From Pseudorhodoferax sp965279475 (GTDB taxonomy: Bacteria > Pseudomonadota > Gammaproteobacteria > Burkholderiales > Burkholderiaceae_C): a stretch of DNA of 64,000 bases. How positions within the stretch are numbered: position 1 is the stretch's first letter; each line of letters starts with the position of its first letter. Shown piece by piece: positions 16,025 to 24,467 of this stretch. The stretch lies in the NCBI GenBank assembly GCA_965279475.1, contig CBDIIA010000003.1, positions 1,116,001 to 1,180,000 on the forward strand, in the 5' to 3' direction. Under the pieces are notes generated by a model. The model was not told the origin of the DNA, did not search any database, and worked only from the letters and a program-made list of their open reading frames with translations. Both the position numbers and the translations under genes were made by a program.

Positions 16025-16987
16025 ATGCATCGCCGTTCCCTCATCACTCTCACGCTGCTCGCCGCCGTCGGTTCGGCCTTTGCCCAGGGGTATCCGAACA
16101 AGCCCATCCGTCTGCAGGTGCCGTTCGCGCCCGGAGGCACGACCGACATCGTGGCCCGCGTGATCGCCGAGCCGCTGGGCCGTGCCCTGGGCCAGCCGGT
16201 GGTGGTGGAGAACAAGGCCGGCGGCGGCGGCGTGATCGGCGCGACCGAGACCGCGCGTTCGGTCCCTGATGGTTATGCGCTCGGCGTGGCCACGGTCTCC
16301 ACGACTGCCGCCAACCCGGCAATCAACGCGAAGATCCCGTACAACCCGGTGACCGACTTCACGCCGATCATCAACATCGCGGCCACGCCCAACATCATCG
16401 CGGTGCACCCGTCGTTCCCGGCCAAGGACTACAAGACCTTCGTCGCCGAGCTGAAGAAGGCGCCCGGCCGCTACTCGTTCTCGTCGTCCGGCACGGGCGG
16501 CATCGGCCATCTGCAGATGGAGCTGTACAAGAGCCTGAGCGGCACCTTCGTCACGCACATTCCCTACCGGGGCGCGGGCCCGGCCTTGAACGACACTGTG
16601 TCCGGCCAGGTCAACATGATCTTCGACAACATGCCTTCGGCGCTGCCCTTCGTGCAGACCGGCCGGCTGGTGCCGATCGTCGTCGCCGCGCCGCAGCGGC
16701 TGGCCGTGCTGCCCAACGTGCCGACCTTCAAGGAGGTGGGCCTGGAGCCGGTGAACCGCATGGCCTTCTACGGCATCTACGGCCCCAAGGGCCTGCCGAA
16801 GGAAGTGGTCGACAAGATCAACGCCGGTGTGCGCAAGGCGCTCGAGGATCCGGCGGTGCGCAAGCGCATCGAGGAGACCGGCTCGCTGGTCGTGGCCAAC
16901 TCCCCCGAGGAGTTCGCTGCCCAGATCAAGGCCGAGTACGAGGTCTACAAGAAGGTGGTCCAGACATCGAAGCTGACGCTCGACTGA
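16025..16987 (+). CDS. Tripartite tricarboxylate-type solute receptor (Bug/TctC family)
   Basis: The 320-residue precursor has a signal peptide (MHRRSLITLTLLAAVGSAFA) and the hallmarks of the Bug family, which is greatly expanded in Burkholderiales: NKPIRLQVPFAPGGTTDIVAR at the N-terminus (read in part), then LGQPVVVENKAGGGGVIGA and the DGYALGVATVST loop. These periplasmic proteins bind carboxylates, amides or similar small ligands. No TctA/TctB membrane genes are nearby, which is common for orphan Bug receptors. Its last codons overlap the apparent start of xerD. Confidence 0.92.
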   Translation: MHRRSLITLTLLAAVGSAFAQGYPNKPIRLQVPFAPGGTTDIVARVIAEPLGRALGQPVVVENKAGGGGVIGATETARSVPDGYALGVATVSTTAANPAINAKIPYNPVTDFTPIINIAATPNIIAVHPSFPAKDYKTFVAELKKAPGRYSFSSSGTGGIGHLQMELYKSLSGTFVTHIPYRGAGPALNDTVSGQVNMIFDNMPSALPFVQTGRLVPIVVAAPQRLAVLPNVPTFKEVGLEPVNRMAFYGIYGPKGLPKEVVDKINAGVRKALEDPAVRKRIEETGSLVVANSPEEFAAQIKAEYEVYKKVVQTSKLTLD

Positions 16988-17880
16988 GCCAGGCGCGCAT
17001 CGACAGCTTCGTCGATGCGCTCTGGCTCGAGGATGGCCTGTCGCGCAACACGCTGGCAGCCTACCGGCGCGACCTGACGCTGTATGCGCAGTGGCTCGCC
17101 ACCCAGGGCCGCACGCTGGACCAGACGGCCGAGCACGATCTGCATGCCTATTTCGCGGCGCGCCACGGCGCGACCAAGGCCACGTCGGCCAACCGGCGGC
17201 TGACGGTCTTGAAGCGCTACTTCCGATGGGCGCTGCGCGAACGGGCCATCACCGCCGACCCCACGCTGCGTCTGCAGTCGGCGCGCCAGGCGCTGCGGGT
17301 GCCCAAGACCCTCACCGAGGCCCAGGTCGAAGCGCTGCTGGCCGCGCCCGACACCGAGACCGCGCTGGGCGTGCGCGACCGCACGATGCTGGAGCTGATG
17401 TACGCGAGCGGCCTGCGCGTCAGCGAGTTGGTGGGACTGAAGACGTTCCAGATCAGCCTGAACGAAGGTGTGCTGCGCGTCACCGGCAAGGGCGGCAAGG
17501 AGCGACTGGTGCCGTTCGGCCAGGTGGCGCAGCAGTGGCTGGAGTCGTACCTGCACGGCGCGCGTTTCGAGCTGCTGGCCGGCCGCCAGAGCGAAGACCT
17601 GTTCGTCACCGTGCGCGGGCCGCACAGCGGCCAGGCCATGTCGCGCGTGATGTTCTGGATGATCGTGAAGAAACACGCGCTGCAGGCCGGCATCCGCACG
17701 GCGCTGTCGCCGCACACGCTGCGCCACGCCTTCGCGACGCACCTGCTGAACCACGGCGCCGACCTGCGCGCGGTGCAGATGCTGCTGGGCCATGCCGACA
17801 TCTCCACCACGACGATCTACACCCACGTGGCGCGCGAGCGCCTGCACGCGCTGCACGCCCGGCACCATCCGCGGGGCTAG
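16984..17880 (+). CDS. xerD: Tyrosine recombinase XerD, apparent CTG start
   Basis: The frame encodes a full-length 298-residue XerD, the same length as E. coli XerD. An N-terminal core-binding domain (SFVDALWLEDGLSRNTLAAY) precedes the catalytic domain with R145 (GLRVSE), GKGGKER, SPHTLRHAF, LLGHADIS and the nucleophile Y279 (IYTHV). XerD with XerC resolves chromosome dimers at dif. There is no ATG, GTG or TTG in frame before a TTG at 17209, which would delete the first 75 residues. The CTG at 16984 overlaps the receptor stop (CTGA) and gives exactly the expected N-terminus, so I take it as the start. No other start fits. Confidence 0.88.
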   Translation: MSQARIDSFVDALWLEDGLSRNTLAAYRRDLTLYAQWLATQGRTLDQTAEHDLHAYFAARHGATKATSANRRLTVLKRYFRWALRERAITADPTLRLQSARQALRVPKTLTEAQVEALLAAPDTETALGVRDRTMLELMYASGLRVSELVGLKTFQISLNEGVLRVTGKGGKERLVPFGQVAQQWLESYLHGARFELLAGRQSEDLFVTVRGPHSGQAMSRVMFWMIVKKHALQAGIRTALSPHTLRHAFATHLLNHGADLRAVQMLLGHADISTTTIYTHVARERLHALHARHHPRG

Positions 17881-17895
17881 GAGCCTGTCGGGCTG

Positions 17896-18393
17896 TCAGC
17901 GCAGGGAGGTGTCCGTGCCCGCCCGTGCGGCCTCGATCGCGGCGATGTCGATCTTGCGCATCGTCATCATTGCGTCGAACACGCGCTTGGCGACCGCGCG
18001 GTCGGGATCGGCCATCGCATCGGTGAGCGCGCGCGGCGTGATCTGCCACGATAGCCCCCACCGGTCCTTGCACCAGCCGCATGCGCTTTCCTGGCCGCCA
18101 TTGCCGACGATTGCGTTCCACAGGCGGTCGGTCTCGGCCTGATCGTCGGTCGCGATCTGGAACGAAAAGGCCTCATCGTGGCGGAACTGCGGGCCACCGT
18201 TGAGCCCCAGGCAGGGAATGCCGGCGACGGTGAATTCGACGGTCAGGATATCGCCCTGCTTGCCGGCCGGATAGTCACCCGGGGCGCGGAGCACGGTGCC
18301 GACGGCGCTGTCGGGGAAGGTGGCGGCATAGAAGCGGGCCGCGTCCAGGGCGCCGCCATCGTACCACAGGCAGATCGTGTTCTTGCTGGTCAT
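17896..18393 (-). CDS. VOC/PhnB-like family protein
   Basis: The 165-residue protein belongs to the glyoxalase/bleomycin-resistance (vicinal oxygen chelate) superfamily, in the group often labelled PhnB or 3-demethylubiquinone methyltransferase-like. Characteristic segments are TICLWYDGGALDAARFYAATF, LGLNGGPQFRHDEAFSFQI and the C-terminal WGLSWQITPRALTDAM followed by a KRVFDAMMTMRKIDIA helix. Members of this group mostly have no proven reaction. It is convergent with xerD, with a 15-base gap. Confidence 0.85.
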   Translation of the reverse strand: MTSKNTICLWYDGGALDAARFYAATFPDSAVGTVLRAPGDYPAGKQGDILTVEFTVAGIPCLGLNGGPQFRHDEAFSFQIATDDQAETDRLWNAIVGNGGQESACGWCKDRWGLSWQITPRALTDAMADPDRAVAKRVFDAMMTMRKIDIAAIEAARAGTDTSLR

Positions 18394-18460
18394 CGCTTGT
18401 CTCCCGAAAAAGTGAACACCGGGTATGCGCTCGTTTGGCTAACGGCGCGAGCCAACGCCG

Positions 18461-19363
18461 TCAGGCGCGCATCGCTCCGATGAAGTCGACGAAGGCCCGC
18501 AGCGGTGCCGGCAGATGGCGCCGACTCGGATAGTACAGAAACGGCCCGGTGAACGAAGGCCACCAGGGCTGCAGCACGGGCTCGAGCGCGCCGCTGTCGA
18601 GAAAGGGCCGCAGCCATTCCTCGAACAGCTGGATCACGCCGGTGCCTGCGATGGCCGCGTCGACGGCGAGGTCGGTGGCGGCGCCCAGGCGGACGACGAG
18701 CGGGCCGGTGGGGTCGATCTTCACGGTTTCGCCGTCGCATTCGAACTCCCAGAGCGGCATCGCGCCGCTGCCGAAACGCCCGCGCAGGCAGGCATGGTCG
18801 AGCAGCTGGCGCGGATGGTCGGGGCGGCCGTGGCGGTCGAGGTACGCGGGCGATGCCGCGGTGGCGAAGCGCTGCGTTCGCGGGCCGATCGGGATGGCGA
18901 TCATGTCCTGCTCCAGCCGTTCGTCGTAGCGGATCCCGGCGTCGCAGCCGGCCGCGAGCACGTCGACGAAGCTGTCCTCGGCCACCACGTCGAGCACGAT
19001 GTCGGGGTAGGCGGCGAGGAAGGGGGGCACGATGCGCGGCAGCACCAGGCGCACGGCGCTGATCGGCACGTTGAGCCGCAGCGTGCCCGCCGGCCGGTCG
19101 CGAAAGCCGTTGACCACGTCGAGCGCGGCCTCCACCTCCGCCAGCGCGGGCCCGAGCCGGTCGATCAGCCGCGCGCCGGCCTCGGTGGGCGCGACGCTGC
19201 GGGTGGTGCGGTGCAGCAGCCGCACGCCGAGCCGGGTCTCGAGCCGGCGCACGGCTTCGCTGAGGCTGGATGCGCTGCTGTCCGTGGCCCGGGCCGCTTC
19301 GCGGAAACCGCCCGCGCGGGCGACGGCGAGCAATGCCGTGAGGTCCCCAAGTTCAGCTGCCAT
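18461..19363 (-). CDS. LysR-family transcriptional regulator
   Basis: The 300-residue protein has a standard N-terminal winged helix-turn-helix (DLTALLAVARAGGFREAARA; SASSLSEAVRRLETRLG) and a C-terminal LysR substrate-binding fold (RLNVPISAVRLVLPRIV; AGCDAGIRYDERLEQDM). It is divergent from the aldo/keto reductase at 19458, which LysR logic makes its probable target. The 94-base divergent spacer includes the pair CGTGCGAGTC/GATGCG-rich sequence but no clear T-N11-A palindrome that I could identify. The inducer is unknown. Confidence 0.92.
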   Translation of the reverse strand: MAAELGDLTALLAVARAGGFREAARATDSSASSLSEAVRRLETRLGVRLLHRTTRSVAPTEAGARLIDRLGPALAEVEAALDVVNGFRDRPAGTLRLNVPISAVRLVLPRIVPPFLAAYPDIVLDVVAEDSFVDVLAAGCDAGIRYDERLEQDMIAIPIGPRTQRFATAASPAYLDRHGRPDHPRQLLDHACLRGRFGSGAMPLWEFECDGETVKIDPTGPLVVRLGAATDLAVDAAIAGTGVIQLFEEWLRPFLDSGALEPVLQPWWPSFTGPFLYYPSRRHLPAPLRAFVDFIGAMRA

Positions 19364-19457
19364 TGTTCGAGGTCCCGTACAGCCTGTGCCGATTCAGCCA
19401 TCTTATCGTGCGAGTCGATGCGCCCTACATTGAAGCTCACCACAACGGGAAACCACC

Positions 19458-20330
19458 ATGATCGACATCGGCAAGGCAGGCACATTCACTCTCGGCACAC
19501 GCACGGTCAGGCGCATCGGCTACGGCGCGATGCAGCTCGCAGGACCCGGCGTGTTCGGGCCTCCGAAGGACCGCGCGGCGGCGGTCGCGGTGCTGCGCGC
19601 GGCGGTGGAGAGCGGCATCGACCACATCGACACCAGCGACTTCTACGGCCCGCACATCACCAACCAGATCCTTCGCGAGGCGCTGCATCCGTACCGCGAC
19701 GATCTGGTCATCGTCACCAAGATCGGTGCCCGGCGTGGCGCGGACGGCGCGTGGATCCCGGCCACGTCGCGCCCGGAGTTGGTCCAGGCGGTGCACGACA
19801 ACCTGCGCAACCTCGGGCTCGACGTGCTGGAAGTCGTCAACCTGCGCAGCATGCTCGACGTGCACGGGCCGGCCGAAGGCTCGCTCGAAGAGCCGCTCAG
19901 CGTCCTGGCCGAGCTGCAGCAGCAGGGCCTGGTGCGCCACATCGGCCTGAGCAACGTGACGCCCACACAGATCGCCGAGGGCCGCCGCCTCTGCGCCATC
20001 GCCTGCGTGCAGAACATGTACAACCTGGCGCACCGGACCGACGACGCGCTGATCGATGATCTGGCCGGGCATGGCACGGCCTACGTGCCGTTCTTCCCGC
20101 TGGGTGGCTTCACGCCGCTGCAGTCGACGGCGCTGTCCGAGGTTGCGGCCACGCTGGGTGCGACGCCGATGCAGGTGGCGCTGGCCTGGCTGCTGCAACG
20201 CGCGCCCCATATGCTGCTGATTCCGGGAACATCCTCGGTGAGCCACCTGCGCGAGAACCTGGGGGCCGTCGACCTGCGCTTGCCGGGCGACGCGGTGGCC
20301 ACGCTGGATTGCATCGCAGCCGGAGTCTAG
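19458..20330 (+). CDS. Aldo/keto reductase
   Basis: The 290-residue cytoplasmic oxidoreductase is of usual family length. The catalytic tetrad is visible: aspartate and tyrosine in GIDHIDTSDFYGPH, lysine in VIVTKIGARR; the usual histidine region reads VVNLRSMLDVH, so the fourth residue is less clear. RHIGLSNVTPTQI and the C-terminal LIPGTSSVSHLREN are typical NADPH-site segments. It resembles YajO/YdbC-like reductases. The substrate is not predictable. It is probably regulated by the divergent LysR gene. Confidence 0.9.
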   Translation: MIDIGKAGTFTLGTRTVRRIGYGAMQLAGPGVFGPPKDRAAAVAVLRAAVESGIDHIDTSDFYGPHITNQILREALHPYRDDLVIVTKIGARRGADGAWIPATSRPELVQAVHDNLRNLGLDVLEVVNLRSMLDVHGPAEGSLEEPLSVLAELQQQGLVRHIGLSNVTPTQIAEGRRLCAIACVQNMYNLAHRTDDALIDDLAGHGTAYVPFFPLGGFTPLQSTALSEVAATLGATPMQVALAWLLQRAPHMLLIPGTSSVSHLRENLGAVDLRLPGDAVATLDCIAAGV

Positions 20331-20373
20331 GGCGGCTCCATTGGCACAGCGCCTTGTTGCGGTGACCGGGATC

Positions 20374-21642
20374 TCAGTCTGACAGCGTCTCGGCCCAGGC
20401 CAGCGCCTGCAGATGCGCCCAGTTCACCTGCCGGTTCGACAGGTGCAGCTCGGTCGCGACACGTGCGAACACCTCGTCGTTGCCGCTTTCGCAAGCTTCG
20501 GTGAGTTCGAGGAAGGGGGCGAACACGCCGGTGCGGTGCAGCAGTGCGTCGAGCACCGGCTGGGGCAGGGCCACGGATTCGAGTGCCTTTTCCAGCGGCA
20601 CGCCGAGCATGGTGTCGAGCAGCGAGAACACGCCGACGACGAAGGCGTTGTCGCAGTCCTCGGGCGTCAGCAGTTCGGCGGCCAGCAGCTCCATCAGCCG
20701 GCCCCGCACCACGGCGGTCTGGCCGACCGCCGGCGGCGCACCGCCGCTGCGTGACGTGGTCATCAACAGCGCCGCCCAGCGGAACAGCTTCTTCAGGCCG
20801 AGGATCATCACCGCGTGCCGGAACGACGTGACTTCACAGCTCAGCCCGAAGCCGGACGAGTTGATGAAGCGCAGCAGGTTGAACGACAGCGTCGGGTCTT
20901 TCTTCAGCAGATCCTCGATCTCGCTGGTGGTCGCCTGTTTGCGCACCAGGTTGATCAGCTGGATGATCGTGGCCTGCGACGGCCGGATCGTCTGCGCCTT
21001 GACCATCGCCGGCTTGGCGAACCAGTAGCCCTGGAACAGCTTGATGCCGTGGCTGGACAGCATCTTGTGCTGCTCGGCGGTCTCGACCTTTTCGGCGATC
21101 AGCTGCGCCGTGGTATTGGCCAGCGCGAACTTGACGAAGGGCTCGATCTTGTCGGGTGCCAGCGCCATCATGTCGAGCTTGACGAACGAGGCCAGCGCCC
21201 GCCACGAGGCATAACCCCGGGTCAGCACCGTGTGGTTGAACGCGAAGCGGAAACCGCGCTTGCGCAGCTCTTCGAGCACGCCGACGCGGGCCTCGATCTC
21301 CTCGGGCACATTGCCGGGGATCGGCGGCACTTCGAGCACGACCTTGTCGGGATGGATCAGTTCGAGGTGGCCGCCGGCCAAGCTGTCGTGCGTGCAGTTG
21401 ATGAACACCAGCTTCTTGCCGACCAGCGCCTCGGTGTCGGCGAACGACAGCGCGTTGAACAGCAGGGCGGCATCGCTCTCGGCCGTATGTTTGTCGGCCG
21501 ACATCGACCGGTCGAACAGTTCGTAGCCAAAGACGGCGCGGTGTTCGTCGACGATGGCCTGGCGCGCGATGACGGCCTGACTTTCGGTATTGCCATCCAA
21601 CGGCGCCTTGATGGACGAAAGCTGGTCAGGTATGGTGGACAT
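20374..21642 (-). CDS. EAL-HDOD signalling protein, degenerate EAL (paralog 1)
   Basis: This 422-residue protein has an N-terminal EAL-fold (about 25-215) and a C-terminal HDOD domain (about 225-420), the architecture of CdgJ/YuxH-like proteins. The EAL domain is degenerate: YELFDRS stands where EAL is expected, the acidic DDFG-type loop is replaced by FNHTVLTRGY, although VKLDM and FQGYWFAKP remain. It is therefore unlikely to hydrolyse cyclic di-GMP and may act as a binding or scaffold protein; HDOD proteins with this layout affect motility in Vibrio. It lies just downstream of a paralog on the same strand. Confidence 0.9.
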   Translation of the reverse strand: MSTIPDQLSSIKAPLDGNTESQAVIARQAIVDEHRAVFGYELFDRSMSADKHTAESDAALLFNALSFADTEALVGKKLVFINCTHDSLAGGHLELIHPDKVVLEVPPIPGNVPEEIEARVGVLEELRKRGFRFAFNHTVLTRGYASWRALASFVKLDMMALAPDKIEPFVKFALANTTAQLIAEKVETAEQHKMLSSHGIKLFQGYWFAKPAMVKAQTIRPSQATIIQLINLVRKQATTSEIEDLLKKDPTLSFNLLRFINSSGFGLSCEVTSFRHAVMILGLKKLFRWAALLMTTSRSGGAPPAVGQTAVVRGRLMELLAAELLTPEDCDNAFVVGVFSLLDTMLGVPLEKALESVALPQPVLDALLHRTGVFAPFLELTEACESGNDEVFARVATELHLSNRQVNWAHLQALAWAETLSD

Positions 21643-21725
21643 GGCGCTTCCTGGGCTGCAGTGATTTCATTGTAAGGAGGATGCGAAGGCCGGCGCAAAC
21701 GCGGAGAGGGCCCGCGGCCGCCGGC

Positions 21726-22952
21726 TCATTCGCCAAGATTGTCCGCCCAGGCCAATGCGCCCAGATGCGCCAGATTGACCTGCCGGTCCGACAGCTGGAG
21801 TCCGCCCGCGGCACGGGTGAAGCTGGCGTCGTCGCCGCTTTCGCAGGCCTTGGCCAGCGCCAGCAGTTCGCCGTAGGGGCCGGTGCCCTGCAGCAGCGCC
21901 TCGACCACGGGCTGCGGCAGCGACAGCAGCTCGAGCGCCTTGTCCATCGGCACGCCGAGCATCGCGTCCAGCATCGAGAACACGCCGACGACGAAGGCGC
22001 TGTCGCACTCCTCGGGCGACATCGACTCGGCCGCCAGCAGCTCCATCAGGCGGCCGCGCACGACCGCGGTGCTGCCCACCGCCGGTGGCGCGCCACCCGC
22101 GCGCGACGCGGTCAGCAGCAGCGCGGCCCAGCGGAACAGCTTCTTCAGGCCCAGCAGCATCACGGCCTGACGGAACGAGGTGATCTCGCGCGACAGGCCG
22201 AAGCCGGACGAATTGATCAGCCGCATCAGGTTGAAGCCGAGCATCGCGTCCTTCTTCAGCACCTCTTCGATCTCGTCGGTGCTGGCCTGGGTGCGCACCA
22301 GGTTGATCAGGTGGATCACGTTCGCCTGGGCGGGCGCGATCAGCCGCGTCTTGATCAGCGTGGGTTTGGCGAACCAGTAGCCCTGGAACAGGTCGACGCC
22401 ATAGCCGGCCAGCTGCTCGTACTGGGCTTCGGTCTCGGTCTTCTCGGCGATCAGCTTGGCGCTGGTCCGGGTCTGCGCCTGCTGTACCAGCAGCGGGATC
22501 TTCATCGGGTCGATGGTCGACAGGTCGAGCTTGACGAAATCGGCCAGCGGCTGCCACGGCGCGTAGGCCGGCGACAGCACCGACTGGTTGAACGCCAGGC
22601 GGAAGCCGCGTTTGCGCAGCGCCACCAGCGCGTGCGAGCGGCTTTCGATCTCTTCGACGGCATCGCCTTCGATCGGCGGAATCTCCAGCACCAGCTTTTC
22701 CGGCTGCACCAGGTCCAGGTGGCCGCCGGCCAGGCTGTTGTGGGTGCAGTTGACGAAGATCGTGACCTGGCCCACCAGGGCCTCGCTGCCGGTATGGGTC
22801 AGGGCGTTGAACACCAGGGCCACGTCGCTGGCGGCGGTGTGGGCGTCGGCCTCCAGCGAGCGGTCGAACAACTCGTAGCCGACCACGGCACGCTTGCCGT
22901 CCACGATCGGCTGGCGGGCAATCATCACGAACGCGTTCGGGTCGGTGGTCAT
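21726..22952 (-). CDS. EAL-HDOD signalling protein, degenerate EAL (paralog 2)
   Basis: The 408-residue protein is a tandem paralog of the gene at 20374, sharing long stretches (ARQPIVDGKRAVVGYELFDRS; LINSSGFGLSREITSFR; LKKLFRWAALLLTASR, each read in part). The same catalytic acids of a true EAL phosphodiesterase are missing (FNQSVLSPAY at the DDFG position). The pair are 83 bases apart and probably co-transcribed, paralog 2 first. I placed the start at the ATG 22952; the frame extends far upstream but over unrelated sequence. The function is presumably regulatory, by binding a nucleotide or partner protein. Confidence 0.9.
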   Translation of the reverse strand: MTTDPNAFVMIARQPIVDGKRAVVGYELFDRSLEADAHTAASDVALVFNALTHTGSEALVGQVTIFVNCTHNSLAGGHLDLVQPEKLVLEIPPIEGDAVEEIESRSHALVALRKRGFRLAFNQSVLSPAYAPWQPLADFVKLDLSTIDPMKIPLLVQQAQTRTSAKLIAEKTETEAQYEQLAGYGVDLFQGYWFAKPTLIKTRLIAPAQANVIHLINLVRTQASTDEIEEVLKKDAMLGFNLMRLINSSGFGLSREITSFRQAVMLLGLKKLFRWAALLLTASRAGGAPPAVGSTAVVRGRLMELLAAESMSPEECDSAFVVGVFSMLDAMLGVPMDKALELLSLPQPVVEALLQGTGPYGELLALAKACESGDDASFTRAAGGLQLSDRQVNLAHLGALAWADNLGE

Positions 22953-23014
22953 CGGCTGTGCGGTTCCAGTGGCGGCGCGGGGAAAACGCCTGTGGCAACG
23001 GTCATCGGCCGATT

Positions 23015-23869
23015 TTAGGCGTTGCGCGAATCGCGCAAATCCCCACCGGCCGCTTGGTTTCCTCCGTCCGTCAGCCACGCGAGTTCGGCTTCGGTGAAAC
23101 CGGCCCGGCGGCGGGCCTCCAGGTTGAACGGCGGGCGCGGCTCCGGCGCGCAGTGCCGTGCGACCAGGGCCAGGTAATGCTGCAGCGGGTCGTGGCCGTC
23201 GCGCGCGCACAGCCAGCGGTACCAGTGGTTGCCGATGGCCACATGGCCGACCTCGTCGCGCAGGATGGTGTCCAGGATGTCGATGGCGCGTTGCGCGTCC
23301 GGCGCCCGGGCGCGCTGCAGCTTGGCCTGGATCAGCGGGGTGGCGTCCAGGCCTCGGGCTTCGAGGGTGCGCGGCACCAGCGCCATGCGCGCCGTGATGT
23401 CGCCCGCGGTGCGCTCGCACATGGTCCACAGGCCGTCGTGCGCGGGGAAGTCGCCGTAGTCCCAGCGCTGCGCCCCGTCTTCCAGGCTTTGCAGGTGGGT
23501 GCGCAGCAGGCTGAAGTGGTGGGCTTCCTCGTGCGCGACGCGCAGCCAGTCGGCGTAGTAGGCCGGCGGCATGTCGGCGAAGCGCCAGATCGCATCCAGC
23601 GCCAGGTTGATGGCGTTGAACTCGATGTGGGCAATGGTGTGCACCAGGGCGGCGCGCCCGGCGACGGTGTGGGCCGAGCGTTGCGGCGTGCGGACCCGGG
23701 CCAGCAGCGTCGGCCGCGCCGGTCGGCCTGGCACGCCGGCGGGGTGGTCCAAGGGGCCGGGCGCGACCCGGAGCGTGGACGCGTCGACCCACAGCGCCCG
23801 CACGGCGGCTACCTTGTCCGCAGGGTCTGTCAGGGTCAGGGCGTGCAGTGCACGCTGGCGCAGTTCCAT
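23015..23869 (-). CDS. DUF455 ferritin-like protein
   Basis: The 284-residue protein has the DUF455 ferritin-like domain. Acidic/histidine metal motifs are visible: HIEFNAINLALDAIWRFAD, RVAHEEAHHFSLL and ILRDEVGHVAIGNHWY, the EXXH pattern of di-iron four-helix bundles. Related MiaE-like proteins are oxygenases, but DUF455 proteins have no established reaction. The start at 23869 follows a TACAAT box by seven bases, so the message is probably leaderless. It is divergent from the gamma-carbonic anhydrase gene through a shared palindromic promoter. Confidence 0.87.
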   Translation of the reverse strand: MELRQRALHALTLTDPADKVAAVRALWVDASTLRVAPGPLDHPAGVPGRPARPTLLARVRTPQRSAHTVAGRAALVHTIAHIEFNAINLALDAIWRFADMPPAYYADWLRVAHEEAHHFSLLRTHLQSLEDGAQRWDYGDFPAHDGLWTMCERTAGDITARMALVPRTLEARGLDATPLIQAKLQRARAPDAQRAIDILDTILRDEVGHVAIGNHWYRWLCARDGHDPLQHYLALVARHCAPEPRPPFNLEARRRAGFTEAELAWLTDGGNQAAGGDLRDSRNA

Positions 23870-23870
23870 C

Positions 23871-23884
23871 CCTACAATTGTAGG
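23871..23884. promoter_or_regulatory. Palindromic divergent promoter CCTACAATTGTAGG
   Basis: This perfect 14-bp palindrome places overlapping TACAAT -10 boxes on both strands (plus 23873-23878, minus 23877-23882). On the plus strand the start of the carbonic anhydrase gene is 32 bases away with an AAGGGAG site; on the minus strand the DUF455 ATG is only seven bases away. The two genes probably compete for polymerase at one site. Confidence 0.5.
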
Positions 23885-23910
23885 AAGCAGGCACACAAGG
23901 GAGACGCGGG

Positions 23911-24435
23911 ATGGCAGTGTACGAATTGGATGGAGTGGCACCCGAGGTGGCGCCGTCGGCCTGGGTGGCCGACAGTGCCCAGGTGATCGGCGCGGTGTCG
24001 CTGGCACCGGACAGCAGTATCTGGTTCGGCGCCGTGGTCCGCGGCGACACCGACCGCATCGCGATCGGGGAGGGCTCCAACATCCAGGACCTGAGCGTGC
24101 TGCACGCCGACCACGGCATGCCGCTCACGATCGGCCGCCACGTCACGGTGGGCCACCAGGTGATGCTGCACGGTTGCACCATCGGCGACGAATCCCTGAT
24201 CGGCATCGGTGCGGTGGTCTTGAATGGAGCGAAGATCGGCCGCAACTGCCTGGTCGGCGCGGGTGCATTGGTCACCGAAGGCAAGGAGTTTCCCGAGGGT
24301 TCGATGATCCTCGGCAGCCCTGCCAAGGTGGTGCGTCCGCTCAGGCCGGAAGAGATCGAGGGCTTGCGCCAGAGCGCGCAGCACTACGTCGACAACGCGA
24401 GGCGCTTCGGCGCCGGCTTGAGAAAGATCGCCTGA
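23911..24435 (+). CDS. Gamma-carbonic anhydrase family protein
   Basis: The 174-residue protein is a left-handed beta-helix built of hexapeptide repeats (IGAVSLAPDSSIWFGAVVRG onward). Three metal-ligand histidines are present in VLHADHG and TVGHQVMLHGC. It resembles YrdA/CaiE-type gamma-class proteins, some of which bind zinc without measurable anhydrase activity. AAGGGAG seven bases before the ATG sets the start. hslO follows after 32 bases and is probably in the same transcript. Confidence 0.92.
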   Translation: MAVYELDGVAPEVAPSAWVADSAQVIGAVSLAPDSSIWFGAVVRGDTDRIAIGEGSNIQDLSVLHADHGMPLTIGRHVTVGHQVMLHGCTIGDESLIGIGAVVLNGAKIGRNCLVGAGALVTEGKEFPEGSMILGSPAKVVRPLRPEEIEGLRQSAQHYVDNARRFGAGLRKIA

Positions 24436-24467
24436 TGCGTCCTGGGGACGCGTAACGAAAACATCAG

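Noticed and set aside
17209..17880. Truncated recombinase starting at TTG 17209
   Set aside because: It would delete the core-binding domain although the preceding 75 codons encode a perfect XerD N-terminus in the same frame.
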